Shown here: in pieces, positions 22,073 to 33,314 of the stretch
Position numbering within the stretch: the first letter of the stretch is position 1
Layout of the letters: every line of letters starts with the position of its first letter
Source of the DNA: Chrysopilus asiliformis
Taxonomy: Eukaryota; Arthropoda; Insecta; Diptera; Rhagionidae
Assembly: GCA_964034945.1 (NCBI GenBank)
Contig: CAXIUK010000023.1
Coordinates: 1 to 64,000, forward strand
DNA: 64,000 nt
Direction: 5' to 3'
Program-made: the position numbers and the translations under genes
Notes under the pieces: model-generated
Seen by the model: the letters and a program-made list of their open reading frames with translations, nothing else
Told to the model about the DNA's origin: nothing
The model's database searches: none

Positions 22073-25000
22073 GTCTGTCAGTCTGTCAGTCTGTCAGTCT
22101 GTCAGTCTGTCAGTCTGTCAGTCTGTCAGTCTGTCAGTCTGTCAGTCTGTCAGTCTGTCAGTCTGTCAGTCTGTCAGTCTGTCAGGTCTGTCAGTCTGTC
22201 AGTCTGTCAGTCTGTCAGTCTGTCAGTCTGTCAGTCTGTCAGTCTGTCAGTCTGTCAGTCTGTCAGTCTGTCAGTCTGTCAGTCTGTCAGTCTGTCAGTC
22301 TGTCAGTCTGTCAGTCTGTCAGTCTGTCAGTCTGTCAGTCTGTCAGTCTGTCAGTCTGTCAGTCTGTCAGTCTGTCAGTCTGTCAGTCTGTCAGTCTGTC
22401 AGTCTGTCAGTCTGTCAGTCTGTCAGTCTGTCAGTCTGTCAGTCTGTCAGTCTGTCAGTCTGTCAGTCTGTCAGTCTGTCAGTCTGTCAGTCTGTCAGTC
22501 TGTCAGTCTGTCAGTCTGTCAGTCTGTCAGTCTGTCAGTCTGTCAGTCTGTCAGTCTGTCAGTCTGTCAGTCTGTCAGTCTGTCAGTCTGTCAGTCTGTC
22601 AGTCTGTCAGTCTGTCAGTCTGTCAGTCTGTCAGTCTGTCAGTCTGTCAGTCTGTCAGTCTGTCAGTCTGTCAGTCTGTCAGTCTGTCAGTCTGTCAGTC
22701 TGTCAGTCTGTCAGTCTGTCAGTCTGTCAGTCTGTCAGTCTGTCAGTCTGTCAGTCTGTCAGTCTGTCAGTCTGTCAGTCTGTCAGTCTGTCAGTCTGTC
22801 AGTCTGTCAGTCTGTCAGTCTGTCAGTCTGTCAGTCTGTCAGTCTGTCAGTCTGTCAGTCTGTCAGTCTGTCAGTCTGTCAGTCTGTCAGTCTGTCAGTC
22901 TGTCAGTCTGTCAGTCTGTCAGTCTGTCAGTCTGTCAGTCTGTCAGTCTGTCAGTCTGTCAGTCTGTCAGTCTGTCAGTCTGTCAGTCTGTCAGTCTGTC
23001 AGTCTGTCAGTCTGTCAGTCTGTCAGTCTGTCAGTCTGTCAGTCTGTCAGTCTGTCAGTCTGTCAGTCTGTCAGTCTGTCAGTCTGTCAGTCTGTCAGTC
23101 TGTCAGTCTGTCAGTCTGTCAGTCTGTCAGTCTGTCAGTCTGTCAGTCTGTCAGTCTGTCAGTCTGTCAGTCTGTCAGTCTGTCAGTCTGTCAGTCTGTC
23201 AGTCTGTCAGTCTGTCAGTCTGTCAGTCTGTCAGTCTGTCAGTCTGTCAGTCTGTCAGTCTGTCAGTCTGTCAGTCTGTCAGTCTGTCAGTCTGTCAGTC
23301 TGTCAGTCTGTCAGTCTGTCAGTCTGTCAGTCTGTCAGTCTGTCAGTCTGTCAGTCTGTCAGTCTGTCAGTCTGTCAGTCTGTCAGTCTGTCAGTCTGTC
23401 AGTCTGTCAGTCTGTCAGTCTGTCAGTCTGTCAGTCTGTCAGTCTGACAGTCTGTCAGTCTGTCAGTCTGTCAGTCTGTCAGTCTGTCAGTCTGTCAGTC
23501 TGTCAGTCTGTCAGTCTGTCAGTCTGTCAGTCTGTCAGTCTGTCAGTCTGTCAGTCTGTCAGTCTGTCAGTCTGTCAGTCTGTCAGTCTGTCAGTCTGTC
23601 AGTCTGTCAGTCTGTCAGTCTGTCAGTCTGTCAGTCTGTCAGTCTGTCAGTCTGTCAGTCTGTCAGTCTGTCAGTCTGTCAGTCTGTCAGTCTGTCAGTC
23701 TGTCAGTCTGTCAGTCTGTCAGTCTGTCAGTCTGTCAGTCTGTCAGTCTGTCAGTCTGTCAGTCTGTCAGTCTGTCAGTCTGTCAGTCTGTCAGTCTGTC
23801 AGTCTGTCAGTCTGTCAGTCTGTCAGTCTGTCAGTCTGTCAGTCTGTCAGTCTGTCAGTCTGTCAGTCTGTCAGTCTGTCAGTCTGTCAGTCTGTCAGTC
23901 TGTCAGTCTGTCAGTCTGTCAGTCTGTCAGTCTGTCAGTCTGTCAGTCTGTCAGTCTGTCAGTCTGTCAGTCTGTCAGTCTGTCAGTCTGTCAGTCTGTC
24001 AGTCTGTCAGTCTGTCAGTCTGTCAGTCTGTCAGTCTGTCAGTCTGTCAGTCTGTCAGTCTGTCAGTCTGTCAGTCTGTCAGTCTGTCAGTCTGTCAGTC
24101 TGTCAGTCTGTCAGTCTGTCAGTCTGTCAGTCTGTCAGTCTGTCAGTCTGTCAGTCTGTCAGTCTGTCAGTCTGTCAGTCTGTCAGTCTGTCAGTCTGTC
24201 AGTCTGTCAGTCTGTCAGTCTGTCAGTCTGTCAGTCTGTCAGTCTGTCAGTCTGTCAGTCTGTCAGTCTGTCAGTCTGTCAGTCTGTCAGTCTGTCAGTC
24301 TGTCAGTCTGTCAGTCTGTCAGTCTGTCAGTCTGTCAGTCTGTCAGTCTGTCAGTCTGTCAGTCTGTCAGTCTGTCAGTCTGTCAGTCTGTCAGTCTGTC
24401 AGTCTGTCAGTCTGTCAGTCTGTCAGTCTGTCAGTCTGTCAGTCTGTCAGTCTGTCAGTCTGTCAGTCTGTCAGTCTGTCAGTCTGTCAGTCTGTCAGTC
24501 TGTCAGTCTGTCAGTCTGTCAGTCTGTCAGTCTGTCAGTCTGTCAGTCTGTCAGTCTGTCAGTCTGTCAGTCTGTCAGTCTGTCAGTCTGTCAGTCTGTC
24601 AGTCTGTCAGTCTGTCAGTCTGTCAGTCTGTCAGTCTGTCAGTCTGTCAGTCTGTCAGTCTGTCAGTCTGTCAGTCTGTCAGTCTGTCAGTCTGTCAGTC
24701 TGTCAGTCTGTCAGTCTGTCAGTCTGTCAGTCTGTCAGTCTGTCAGTCTGTCAGTCTGTCAGTCTGTCAGTCTGTCAGTCTGTCAGTCTGTCAGTCTGTC
24801 AGTCTGTCAGTCTGTCAGTCTGTCAGTCTGTCAGTCTGTCAGTCTGTCAGTCTGTCAGTCTGTCAGTCTGTCAGTCTGTCAGTCTGTCAGTCTGTCAGTC
24901 TGTCAGTCTGTCAGTCTGTCAGTCTGTCAGTCTGTCAGTCTGTCAGTCTGTCAGTCTGTCAGTCTGTCAGTCTGTCAGTCTGTCAGTCTGTCAGTCTGTC

Positions 25001-28000
25001 AGTCTGTCAGTCTGTCAGTCTGTCAGTCTGTCAGTCTGTCAGTCTGTCAGTCTGTCAGTCTGTCAGTCTGTCAGTCTGTCAGTCTGTCAGTCTGTCAGTC
25101 TGTCAGTCTGTCAGTCTGTCAGTCTGTCAGTCTGTCAGTCTGTCAGTCTGTCAGTCTGTCAGTCTGTCAGTCTGTCAGTCTGTCAGTCTGTCAGTCTGTC
25201 AGTCTGTCAGTCTGTCAGTCTGTCAGTCTGTCAGTCTGTCAGTCTGTCAGTCTGTCAGTCTGTCAGTCTGTCAGTCTGTCAGTCTGTCAGTCTGTCAGTC
25301 TGTCAGTCTGTCAGTCTGTCAGTCTGTCAGTCTGTCAGTCTGTCAGTCTGTCAGTCTGTCAGTCTGTCAGTCTGTCAGTCTGTCAGTCTGTCAGTCTGTC
25401 AGTCTGTCAGTCTGTCAGTCTGTCAGTCTGTCAGTCTGTCAGTCTGTCAGTCTGTCAGTCTGTCAGTCTGTCAGTCTGTCAGTCTGTCAGTCTGTCAGTC
25501 TGTCAGTCTGTCAGTCTGTCAGTCTGTCAGTCTGTCAGTCTGTCAGTCTGTCAGTCTGTCAGTCTGTCAGTCTGTCAGTCTGTCAGTCTGTCAGTCTGTC
25601 AGTCTGTCAGTCTGTCAGTCTGTCAGTCTGTCAGTCTGTCAGTCTGTCAGTCTGTCAGTCTGTCAGTCTGTCAGTCTGTCAGTCTGTCAGTCTGTCAGTC
25701 TGTCAGTCTGTCAGTCTGTCAGTCTGTCAGTCTGTCAGTCTGTCAGTCTGTCAGTCTGTCAGTCTGTCAGTCTGTCAGTCTGTCAGTCTGTCAGTCTGTC
25801 AGTCTGTCAGTCTGTCAGTCTGTCAGTCTGTCAGTCTGTCAGTCTGTCAGTCTGTCAGTCTGTCAGTCTGTCAGTCTGTCAGTCTGTCAGTCTGTCAGTC
25901 TGTCAGTCTGTCAGTCTGTCAGTCTGTCAGTCTGTCAGTCTGTCAGTCTGTCAGTCTGTCAGTCTGTCAGTCTGTCAGTCTGTCAGTCTGTCAGTCTGTC
26001 AGTCTGTCAGTCTGTCAGTCTGTCAGTCTGTCAGTCTGTCAGTCTGTCAGTCTGTCAGTCTGTCAGTCTGTCAGTCTGTCAGTCTGTCAGTCTGTCAGTC
26101 TGTCAGTCTGTCAGTCTGTCAGTCTGTCAGTCTGTCAGTCTGTCAGTCTGTCAGTCTGTCAGTCTGTCAGTCTGTCAGTCTGTCAGTCTGTCAGTCTGTC
26201 AGTCTGTCAGTCTGTCAGTCTGTCAGTCTGTCAGTCTGTCAGTCTGTCAGTCTGTCAGTCTGTCAGTCTGTCAGTCTGTCAGTCTGTCAGTCTGTCAGTC
26301 TGTCAGTCTGTCAGTCTGTCAGTCTGTCAGTCTGTCAGTCTGTCAGTCTGTCAGTCTGTCAGTCTGTCAGTCTGTCAGTCTGTCAGTCTGTCAGTCTGTC
26401 AGTCTGTCAGTCTGTCAGTCTGTCAGTCTGTCAGTCTGTCAGTCTGTCAGTCTGTCAGTCTGTCAGTCTGTCAGTCTGTCAGTCTGTCAGTCTGTCAGTC
26501 TGTCAGTCTGTCAGTCTGTCAGTCTGTCAGTCTGTCAGTCTGTCAGTCTGTCAGTCTGTCAGTCGTCTGTCTGTCAGTCTGTCAGTCTGTCAGTCTGTCA
26601 GTCTGTCAGTCTGTCAGTCTGTCAGTCTGTCAGTCTGTCAGTCTGTCAGTCTGTCAGTCTGTCAGTCTGTCAGTCTGTCAGTCTGTCAGTCTGTCAGTCT
26701 GTCAGTCTGTCAGTCTGTCAGTCTGTCAGTCTGTCAGTCTGTCAGTCTGTCAGTCTGTCAGTCTGTCAGTCTGTCAGTCTGTCAGTCTGTCAGTCTGTCA
26801 GTCTGTCAGTCTGTCAGTCTGTCAGTCTGTCAGTCTGTCAGTCTGTCAGTCTGTCAGTCTGTCAGTCTGTCAGTCTGTCAGTCTGTCAGTCTGTCAGTCT
26901 GTCAGTCTGTCAGTCTGTCAGTCTGTCAGTCTGTCAGTCTGTCAGTCTGTCAGTCTGTCAGTCTGTCAGTCTGTCAGTCTGTCAGTCTGTCAGTCTGTCA
27001 GTCTGTCAGTCTGTCAGTCTGTCAGTCTGTCAGTCTGTCAGTCTGTCAGTCTGTCAGTCTGTCAGTCTGTCAGTCTGTCAGTCTGTCAGTCTGTCAGTCT
27101 GTCAGTCTGTCAGTCTGTCAGTCTGTCAGTCTGTCAGTCTGTCAGTCTGTCAGTCTGTCAGTCTGTCAGTCTGTCAGTCTGTCAGTCTGTCAGTCTGTCA
27201 GTCTGTCAGTCTGTCAGTCTGTCAGTCTGTCAGTCTGTCAGTCTGTCAGTCTGTCAGTCTGTCAGTCTGTCAGTCTGTCAGTCTGTCAGTCTGTCAGTCT
27301 GTCAGTCTGTCAGTCTGTCAGTCTGTCAGTCTGTCAGTCTGTCAGTCTGTCAGTCTGTCAGTCTGTCAGTCTGTCAGTCTGTCAGTCTGTCAGTCTGTCA
27401 GTCTGTCAGTCTGTCAGTCTGTCAGTCTGTCAGTCTGTCAGTCTGTCAGTCTGTCAGTCTGTCAGTCTGTCAGTCTGTCAGTCTGTCAGTCTGTCAGTCT
27501 GTCAGTCTGTCAGTCTGTCAGTCTGTCAGTCTGTCAGTCTGTCAGTCTGTCAGTCTGTCAGTCTGTCAGTCTGTCAGTCTGTCAGTCTGTCAGTCTGTCA
27601 GTCTGTCAGTCTGTCAGTCTGTCAGTCTGTCAGTCTGTCAGTCTGTCAGTCTGTCAGTCTGTCAGTCTGTCAGTCTGTCAGTCTGTCAGTCTGTCAGTCT
27701 GTCAGTCTGTCAGTCTGTCAGTCTGTCAGTCTGTCAGTCTGTCAGTCTGTCAGTCTGTCAGTCTGTCAGTCTGTCAGTCTGTCAGTCTGTCAGTCTGTCA
27801 GTCTGTCAGTCTGTCAGTCTGTCAGTCTGTCAGTCTGTCAGTCTGTCAGTCTGTCAGTCTGTCAGTCTGTCAGTCTGTCAGTCTGTCAGTCTGTCAGTCT
27901 GTCAGTCTGTCAGTCTGTCAGTCTGTCAGTCTGTCAGTCTGTCAGTCTGTCAGTCTGTCAGTCTGTCAGTCTGTCAGTCTGTCAGTCTGTCAGTCTGTCA

Positions 28001-29216
28001 GTCTGTCAGTCTGTCAGTCTGTCAGTCTGTCAGTCTGTCAGTCTGTCAGTCTGTCAGTCTGTCAGTCTGTCAGTCTGTCAGTCTGTCAGTCTGTCAGTCT
28101 GTCAGTCTGTCAGTCTGTCAGTCTGTCAGTCTGTCAGTCTGTCAGTCTGTCAGTCTGTCAGTCTGTCAGTCTGTCAGTCTGTCAGTCTGTCAGTCTGTCA
28201 GTCTGTCAGTCTGTCGTCAGTCAGTCTGTCAGTCTGTCAGTCTGTCAGTCTGTCAGTCTGTCAGTCTGTCAGTCTGTCAGTCTGTCAGTCTGTCAGTCTG
28301 TCAGTCTGTCAGTCTGTCAGTCTGTCAGTCTGTCAGTCTGTCAGTCTGTCAGTCTGTCAGTCTGTCAGTCTGTCAGTCTGTCAGTCTGTCAGTCTGTCAG
28401 TCTGTCAGTCTGTCAGTCTGTCAGTCTGTCAGTCTGTCAGTCTGTCAGTCTGTCAGTCTGTCAGTCTGTCAGTCTGTCAGTCTGTCAGTCTGTCAGTCTG
28501 TCAGTCTGTCAGTCTGTCAGTCTGTCAGTCTGTCAGTCTGTCAGTCTGTCAGTCTGTCAGTCTGTCAGTCTGTCAGTCTGTCAGTCTGTCAGTCTGTCAG
28601 TCTGTCAGTCTGTCAGTCTGTCAGTCTGTCAGTCTGTCAGTCTGTCAGTCTGTCAGTCTGTCAGTCTGTCAGTCTGTCAGTCTGTCAGTCTGTCAGTCTG
28701 TCAGTCTGTCAGTCTGTCAGTCTGTCAGTCTGTCAGTCTGTCAGTCTGTCAGTCTGTCAGTCTGTCAGTCTGTCAGTCTGTCAGTCTGTCAGTCTGTCAG
28801 GTCAGTCTGTCAGTCTGTCAGTCTGTCAGTCTGTCAGTCTGTCAGTCTGTCAGTCTGTCAGTCTGTCAGTCTGTCAGTCTGTCAGTCTGTCAGTCTGTCA
28901 GTCTGTCAGTCTGTCAGTCTGTCAGTCTGTCAGTCTGTCAGTCTGTCAGTCTGTCAGTCTGTCAGTCTGTCAGTCTGTCAGTCTGTCAGTCTGTCAGTCT
29001 GTCAGTCTGTCAGTCTGTCAGTCTGTCAGTCTGTCAGTCTGTCAGTCTGTCAGTCTGTCAGTCTGTCAGTCTGTCAGTCTGTCAGTCTGTCAGTCTGTCA
29101 GTCTGTCAGTCTGTCAGTCTGTCAGTCTGTCAGTCTGTCAGTCTGTCAGTCTGTCAGTCTGTCAGTCTGTCAGTCTGTCAGTCTGTCAGTCTGTCAGTCT
29201 GTCAGTCTGTCAGTCT

Positions 29217-29892
29217 TGTTATATTAAGTTAACCGCTTATATTAGGTTAATCGCTGCCACCAAATTGTTATAGCGCTGCCCAAATTTGTTGTATTAAAAT
29301 GTTGACCGCTGGGACCAAATTCGTTGGAATGTGACACAAATGGATAGAATTTTGTTTAAACACCTTTAATTTCTTTGCAACAATTTTATTATTTTATTAG
29401 CCTTTTTTAAAATTAACAATTTTATTATTTTTTTAGCCTTTTTTAAAATTAACAATTTTATTAGCCTTTTAATGTTTCCAACAATATTTAGATATCTCAA
29501 AACACACACTCAATCTCCCGCTTCTTAAAGAATTATTCGATTGCAATTCAACGTAAAAAAAACCGCGAGTCAAACTTAAGAACCAACTGCTATTTCTCCA
29601 AAAACCGAACTCCTCAAATCTTAATCGCGACCTGTCTACTCTGTGGATGGTATTCGAGTCTTTTGTCTTGCTAAATTTTTATATCTAGGGAAAAGGTTTT
29701 ATCGGAAGATCGCTTGGACATTTGATCCAAGCGTCTGGAGTTTGAAATAGGAGATTAAGTACGTGTCGTTTGATGAATTTTATGTGCACAAATCACATGT
29801 TTATCTAGAATAGACAACGTGATTTATGGAGTCTGGGAAAATTGGAGTTAAAGGAATGTTGAAATGGAATGCATGTGACTTGCACTACAACA
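29217..29892 (-). repeat. 3' LTR of Gypsy A
   Basis: 676 bp from TGTTATATTAAG to TTGCACTACAACA on the plus strand. By eye it differs from the 5' LTR by two substitutions (near 29246 and 29594) and two A residues in a homopolymer near 29555. The segment 29252-29271 repeats the primer-site/LTR junction sequence (see findings). Confidence 0.95.
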
Positions 29893-29905
29893 TCCCTTCC
29901 CCCTT
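29893..29905 (-). other. Polypurine tract of Gypsy A
   Basis: On the minus strand AAGGGGGAAGGGA abuts the 3' LTR. This is the expected plus-strand primer position for reverse transcription. Confidence 0.85.
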
Positions 29906-30335
29906 AAAAAAAATTTTTTTCAAAAATTTTCTTTAGAACTTTTGGTCAATATTAGTTTCGTTTTTTTTTTGAATACTTTTTACCAAAAATAAGGCTTTTG
30001 TTGTTATAAAAATTGAATGAATACTTTTATTTATGTTTATATTTGTTATAAAAATTGAATGTATACTTATAGTTTTATTTTCGTTATAAAAATTGAACGT
30101 TTACTTATAAAATTTTATTTATTTATTTATTTATTTATTATTTTTTTTTTAATTGAATGGATACTTATATTTATGTTTATATTTTTGTTATAAAAATTGA
30201 ATGTATACTTATATATTTATATTTTTTATAAAAATATATTTACTATTTTTTTTGTAAAGAAAAATTGAAAACAGGAAGGATATTTATATGAATAATTTTA
30301 TTTGTTTATTGTGCTTGGTTATTATATGAATAATT
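29906..30335 (-). repeat. AT-rich tandem repeats between env and the 3' LTR
   Basis: About five degenerate copies of a ~55-bp unit containing TTATAAAAATTGAATGxATA lie at about 30000-30250, with a (TTTA)n stretch near 30115. The remainder is AT-rich with no gene. Confidence 0.65.
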
Positions 30336-32189
30336 TTATTTGTTTAAGTTATCTTGGTTTGTTCTTTTTGATGGTTTTGGTGGAGGTGTTAGTTCGAAAC
30401 TTGATTTTAGTTCTGTGATCGTTTTTCTTTCAATTGGATCAGATCTATTCGAAATCTCACAACTATTTTGTTTTTTTGACTTATATTGTTTGTAAAAATA
30501 TACTAGTACGAATATTAATATTGCAGTGAGTATAATGATAATGATCGTATAATGATGGATATTATTTTCTTTTGCGTCCAAAAGGCTAACTGATTCTTGT
30601 TTTTCTTGAAACTTGATTGATCGTGAAAGCTCGTCTATTTCGGTCTTGTCGAAAAGTTTTATTAAGACAGGGTTTTTAGGTAAAGGGCTTTTTTCTGTGT
30701 GATTTATTTTTGATAAAATTTCAGTAAGATTGATTGAAGGGATAAAAAAATTATTAAGTTTAGAGTATTTTTCGTTACTGCTGTGCAGTAAAAATTCTTT
30801 ATTTCGGATGTAACAACCTTGTTTTATTTGTATTATTCCTTTTCCGATAATTAAGAATGGGTTTATCTTGTCATTGCAAACGACATCTATGGATGTTTGT
30901 TGTTTTATAGAGTATAGCCATTTGTTCGTTTGTGAAAGTTGTGCCCAGAATGAAGTTTGATTAGTAAGTTGATAATTACATTCATTCCCAATAGGTTCTG
31001 ATTTTAGTAACCGTATTTCACAGTTAGGATTTCCGGAATGTGTGTTAAAAATTGGGTATTGGATTTCGCAATAGAATAAATTGTGGTTATGTGTTTTACA
31101 TTTTGTAATATCGTTTATATTTAACGTGTAATAATGTTCTCTGGTATAATCAACTACAAGGTAGTCGTATGTTGGCTTGATGAATATATATTCATTATTT
31201 ACGGGTGTAGGGAATGGGATAATTTTGAAAATTTGGTACGATTCTTTGAAGGGTATAGGTAACTTTATTTCGAATATAATCTTATTTTTTATAATGGTTG
31301 TGGACACCTCGCTTAGTTTGTATATTTGTATTAAAATGTTTTCTTCATTATCTAATGGTAATGTCAGATGGGAAGGTAAATCTGATCTTATTTTACTAAT
31401 TAATTTTGTTATTTGTGTTGGCGAAATTATGATGGGGTGAAATTTTCCATGTTGGGTGTCTGTGACAAGATCCAAAATTTCATTTTGGGTATCCTTGTAT
31501 CTCATAAGAATAAGTGTAGTTAAAGAAATTAGTGAATCTAATTCGATTGCTATGCTGTTGTCTGAGGTTTTTGAGTATAATTCTGATAATGTTGATTTTA
31601 AAGATGATACTTTTTCGTGGATAATTTTGAATTCGTTCTCTATTTTCTGAATTGATTTGTTAAAAAGGTTCGCTGTAGCGTCTAATATTATTGTTTGGTT
31701 TTTCATTAATGATACTATAAACTCTTGATTTTTTTTAAGATTTGTAATTTGTTCGTCATAGTGTTTCCCGTCATCTTCGTTTAATGTTCCAAATAATGTT
31801 TTGGACAATATTCCAATTGCATTAAATAACGATCGTTTTTGTTTTGGATTTAAGTTTAAAAGCTTGTTCCTTTCCTCGATAGTTTTTATTGAACTGTTCA
31901 ATTGGAACATTGTTCCGTTACAAGTATGTAAAAGTTCGTTAGTGTTATAGAATTGTTTACATATATTGTTGATTTCGGACGTTAGGAATAGAATGTTTTC
32001 GTATTCTGCTTGATATGCTTCTAAATCGTAGTATGTTATAATTTTCCATTTATTCGTGTATAGTTTTCCTTTTCCAATTTCTTCGAAGTATACTCCTGAT
32101 GATTCTTCAATTTTTTGTATTTCGATGCTGTCCTTAAGACCATGAATGATTCGGGGTAGCAGAAGAATTGATATGAAGATAGATAACAT
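30336..32189 (-). CDS. env: Env-like glycoprotein of Gypsy A (baculovirus F/errantivirus Env type)
   Basis: 617 codons, uninterrupted. Residues 1-17 form a hydrophobic signal peptide. A basic furin-type site KQKR is at 116-119 and is followed directly by a glycine- and leucine-containing segment (120-134) in fusion-peptide position. Several N-glycosylation sequons are visible (for example NGT at 91-93). A single membrane segment lies at about 547-565, with a 52-residue lysine-rich cytoplasmic tail holding a PPPKP motif. This architecture is known from insect errantivirus Env, related to baculovirus F proteins, which mediate membrane fusion. It lies 82 bp beyond the integrase stop, so expression would need a spliced RNA. 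It is the only gene of element A without a break; whether it is expressed cannot be judged. Confidence 0.85.
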   Translation of the reverse strand: MLSIFISILLLPRIIHGLKDSIEIQKIEESSGVYFEEIGKGKLYTNKWKIITYYDLEAYQAEYENILFLTSEINNICKQFYNTNELLHTCNGTMFQLNSSIKTIEERNKLLNLNPKQKRSLFNAIGILSKTLFGTLNEDDGKHYDEQITNLKKNQEFIVSLMKNQTIILDATANLFNKSIQKIENEFKIIHEKVSSLKSTLSELYSKTSDNSIAIELDSLISLTTLILMRYKDTQNEILDLVTDTQHGKFHPIIISPTQITKLISKIRSDLPSHLTLPLDNEENILIQIYKLSEVSTTIIKNKIIFEIKLPIPFKESYQIFKIIPFPTPVNNEYIFIKPTYDYLVVDYTREHYYTLNINDITKCKTHNHNLFYCEIQYPIFNTHSGNPNCEIRLLKSEPIGNECNYQLTNQTSFWAQLSQTNKWLYSIKQQTSIDVVCNDKINPFLIIGKGIIQIKQGCYIRNKEFLLHSSNEKYSKLNNFFIPSINLTEILSKINHTEKSPLPKNPVLIKLFDKTEIDELSRSIKFQEKQESVSLLDAKENNIHHYTIIIIILTAILIFVLVYFYKQYKSKKQNSCEISNRSDPIERKTITELKSSFELTPPPKPSKRTNQDNLNK

Positions 32190-32271
32190 TTTCTGAAAAA
32201 ATTTGTTTGTGTTATTCCAAGTGGTTAATTTTGGTAAAAGTTGTGGGAGGGTAATATTAAAACTTTGTAAT

Positions 32272-33236
32272 TTATTCGTAATATAACTTTAAATCGTTAT
32301 TATGTACTCTTCGGAGCTTATTACCAATTTTGATGGTAGAATTTTGAGGAGTGTCTATCGATGTGACTTGATAGGGTCCTAACCAAAGTAAGGAAAATTT
32401 TTTTTTTTTTGTATGGTTTTTGAGGAATACTTTGTCTCCAATCTTAAAATTTTTTTCTTTTGAACTTTTGTCGTAATTTAATTTCGATTTATGTTTGTTC
32501 TTCATAGCCGTTTCTTTTGCTATTTGATGACTATGTTGAAGTCTGGCCTTTAGTTCATTTGCATAATTGTCGTAATTATAGCAAACGTTAGGGTATGCTT
32601 TAAGGTTCTGTGGAATTGTTACTTGGAATCCATATAATAATTCATGGGGGGAATAATCTGTACTTGAATGTGGAGTGCTATTGTAGACAAACATCGCATA
32701 GGGTAACCACGTATCCCAGTTTTGAGGATCTTTGTCTATATAATTTCTTAAGTATTCTGTTAGTGTTCGGTGACTTCTCTCAAGTGCACCGTTTGTCTGG
32801 GGGTGATAGGGTGTTGTTTTTAATTTTTTGATTTTCAACAATTTAGATACTTCGAGAAACATGCCAGCTATTAAATTTTGACCTTGGTCCGTGAGTATGC
32901 TGTTTGGGATTCCATGCCTACACACTATATTCGTTACAAATGCTTCTGCTAATGTTTTCGACTCCATGTTTTCGATTGGTATGGCTTCGGAAAATTTTGT
33001 CAGATCGTCCTGAAAGGTTAAGATATATTTTTTTCCAAGGTAGCTTACAGGGAGAGGTCCTACTATGTCAAGATAGACTCTTTCGAAGGGTTTGGAACTA
33101 ATGCAAGAAATAGCCATAGGGATTTTCGGATTTTTCCCTGATTTATTAGTTTGACATAATTTACATTTTTTTATGAACTGAGTGACATCAGTGGACATCC
33201 CTGTCCAAAAAAATTCCTATTTTATTCTGTTTATTG
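32272..33236 (-). pseudogene. pol: Integrase of Gypsy A (C-terminal part of pol), with nonsense codon and hAT insertion
   Basis: The methionine-started frame 32272-33198 encodes 308 residues: the CKLC half of the HHCC zinc domain (12-15), catalytic D44, D104 and E140 (D,D35E spacing exact), and a C-terminal GPY-type motif (LLWLGPYQV, about residues 271-279). There is no chromodomain. Upstream in the same frame an in-frame TAG lies at 33217-33219 (minus strand), within the zinc domain. The His pair of the domain is on the far side of the hAT element at 33245-35148 (FHLLPTGGHQ). Frame is kept across that insertion. The RNase H/integrase polyprotein is therefore broken twice. Confidence 0.9.
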
Positions 33237-33314
33237 TTCTAGAGCAGTGGTTCCCAAACTCTTTTGGCCCACGGACCCCTTTTCATAGTCAAAACTTGCC
33301 CACGGACCCCTTTT

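Larger units (their letters stand above)
9405..29216 (+). repeat. Giant 8-bp satellite array, unit GTCTGTCA, left part (19.8 kb)
   Basis: Nearly pure GTCTGTCA, about 2,470 units. The unit is two GTCN tetramers. Scattered point variants are visible: A at 9433, several CAATCTGT units at 9484-9650 and 15706-15718, G-to-C at 11701, 11897 and 12365, T-to-C at 16633, 17857 and 21919, and T-to-A at 23446. Variant-unit cassettes are annotated separately. About 20 phase-breaking indels occur, most between 18,070 and 22,190. The plus strand has almost no stop codons because 8 bp cycles through all three frames, giving the same octapeptide VCQSVSLS; the minus strand unit TGACAGAC puts TGA in every frame. 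It ends at GTCT, the target duplication of the Gypsy element. Confidence 0.98.

Noticed and set aside
9405..29216. CRISPR-like or coding tandem array
   Set aside because: Units are contiguous 8-mers without spacers, and no cas genes are near.
8833..29232. 6,799-codon open frame (and overlapping 6,700- and 913-codon frames) encoding endless VCQSVSLS repeats
   Set aside because: It is a by-product of the 8-bp satellite. The unit has no stop on the plus strand and 8 bp cycles through all frames, so all three plus frames read the same octapeptide. Only the first ~95 codons are P-transposase sequence.
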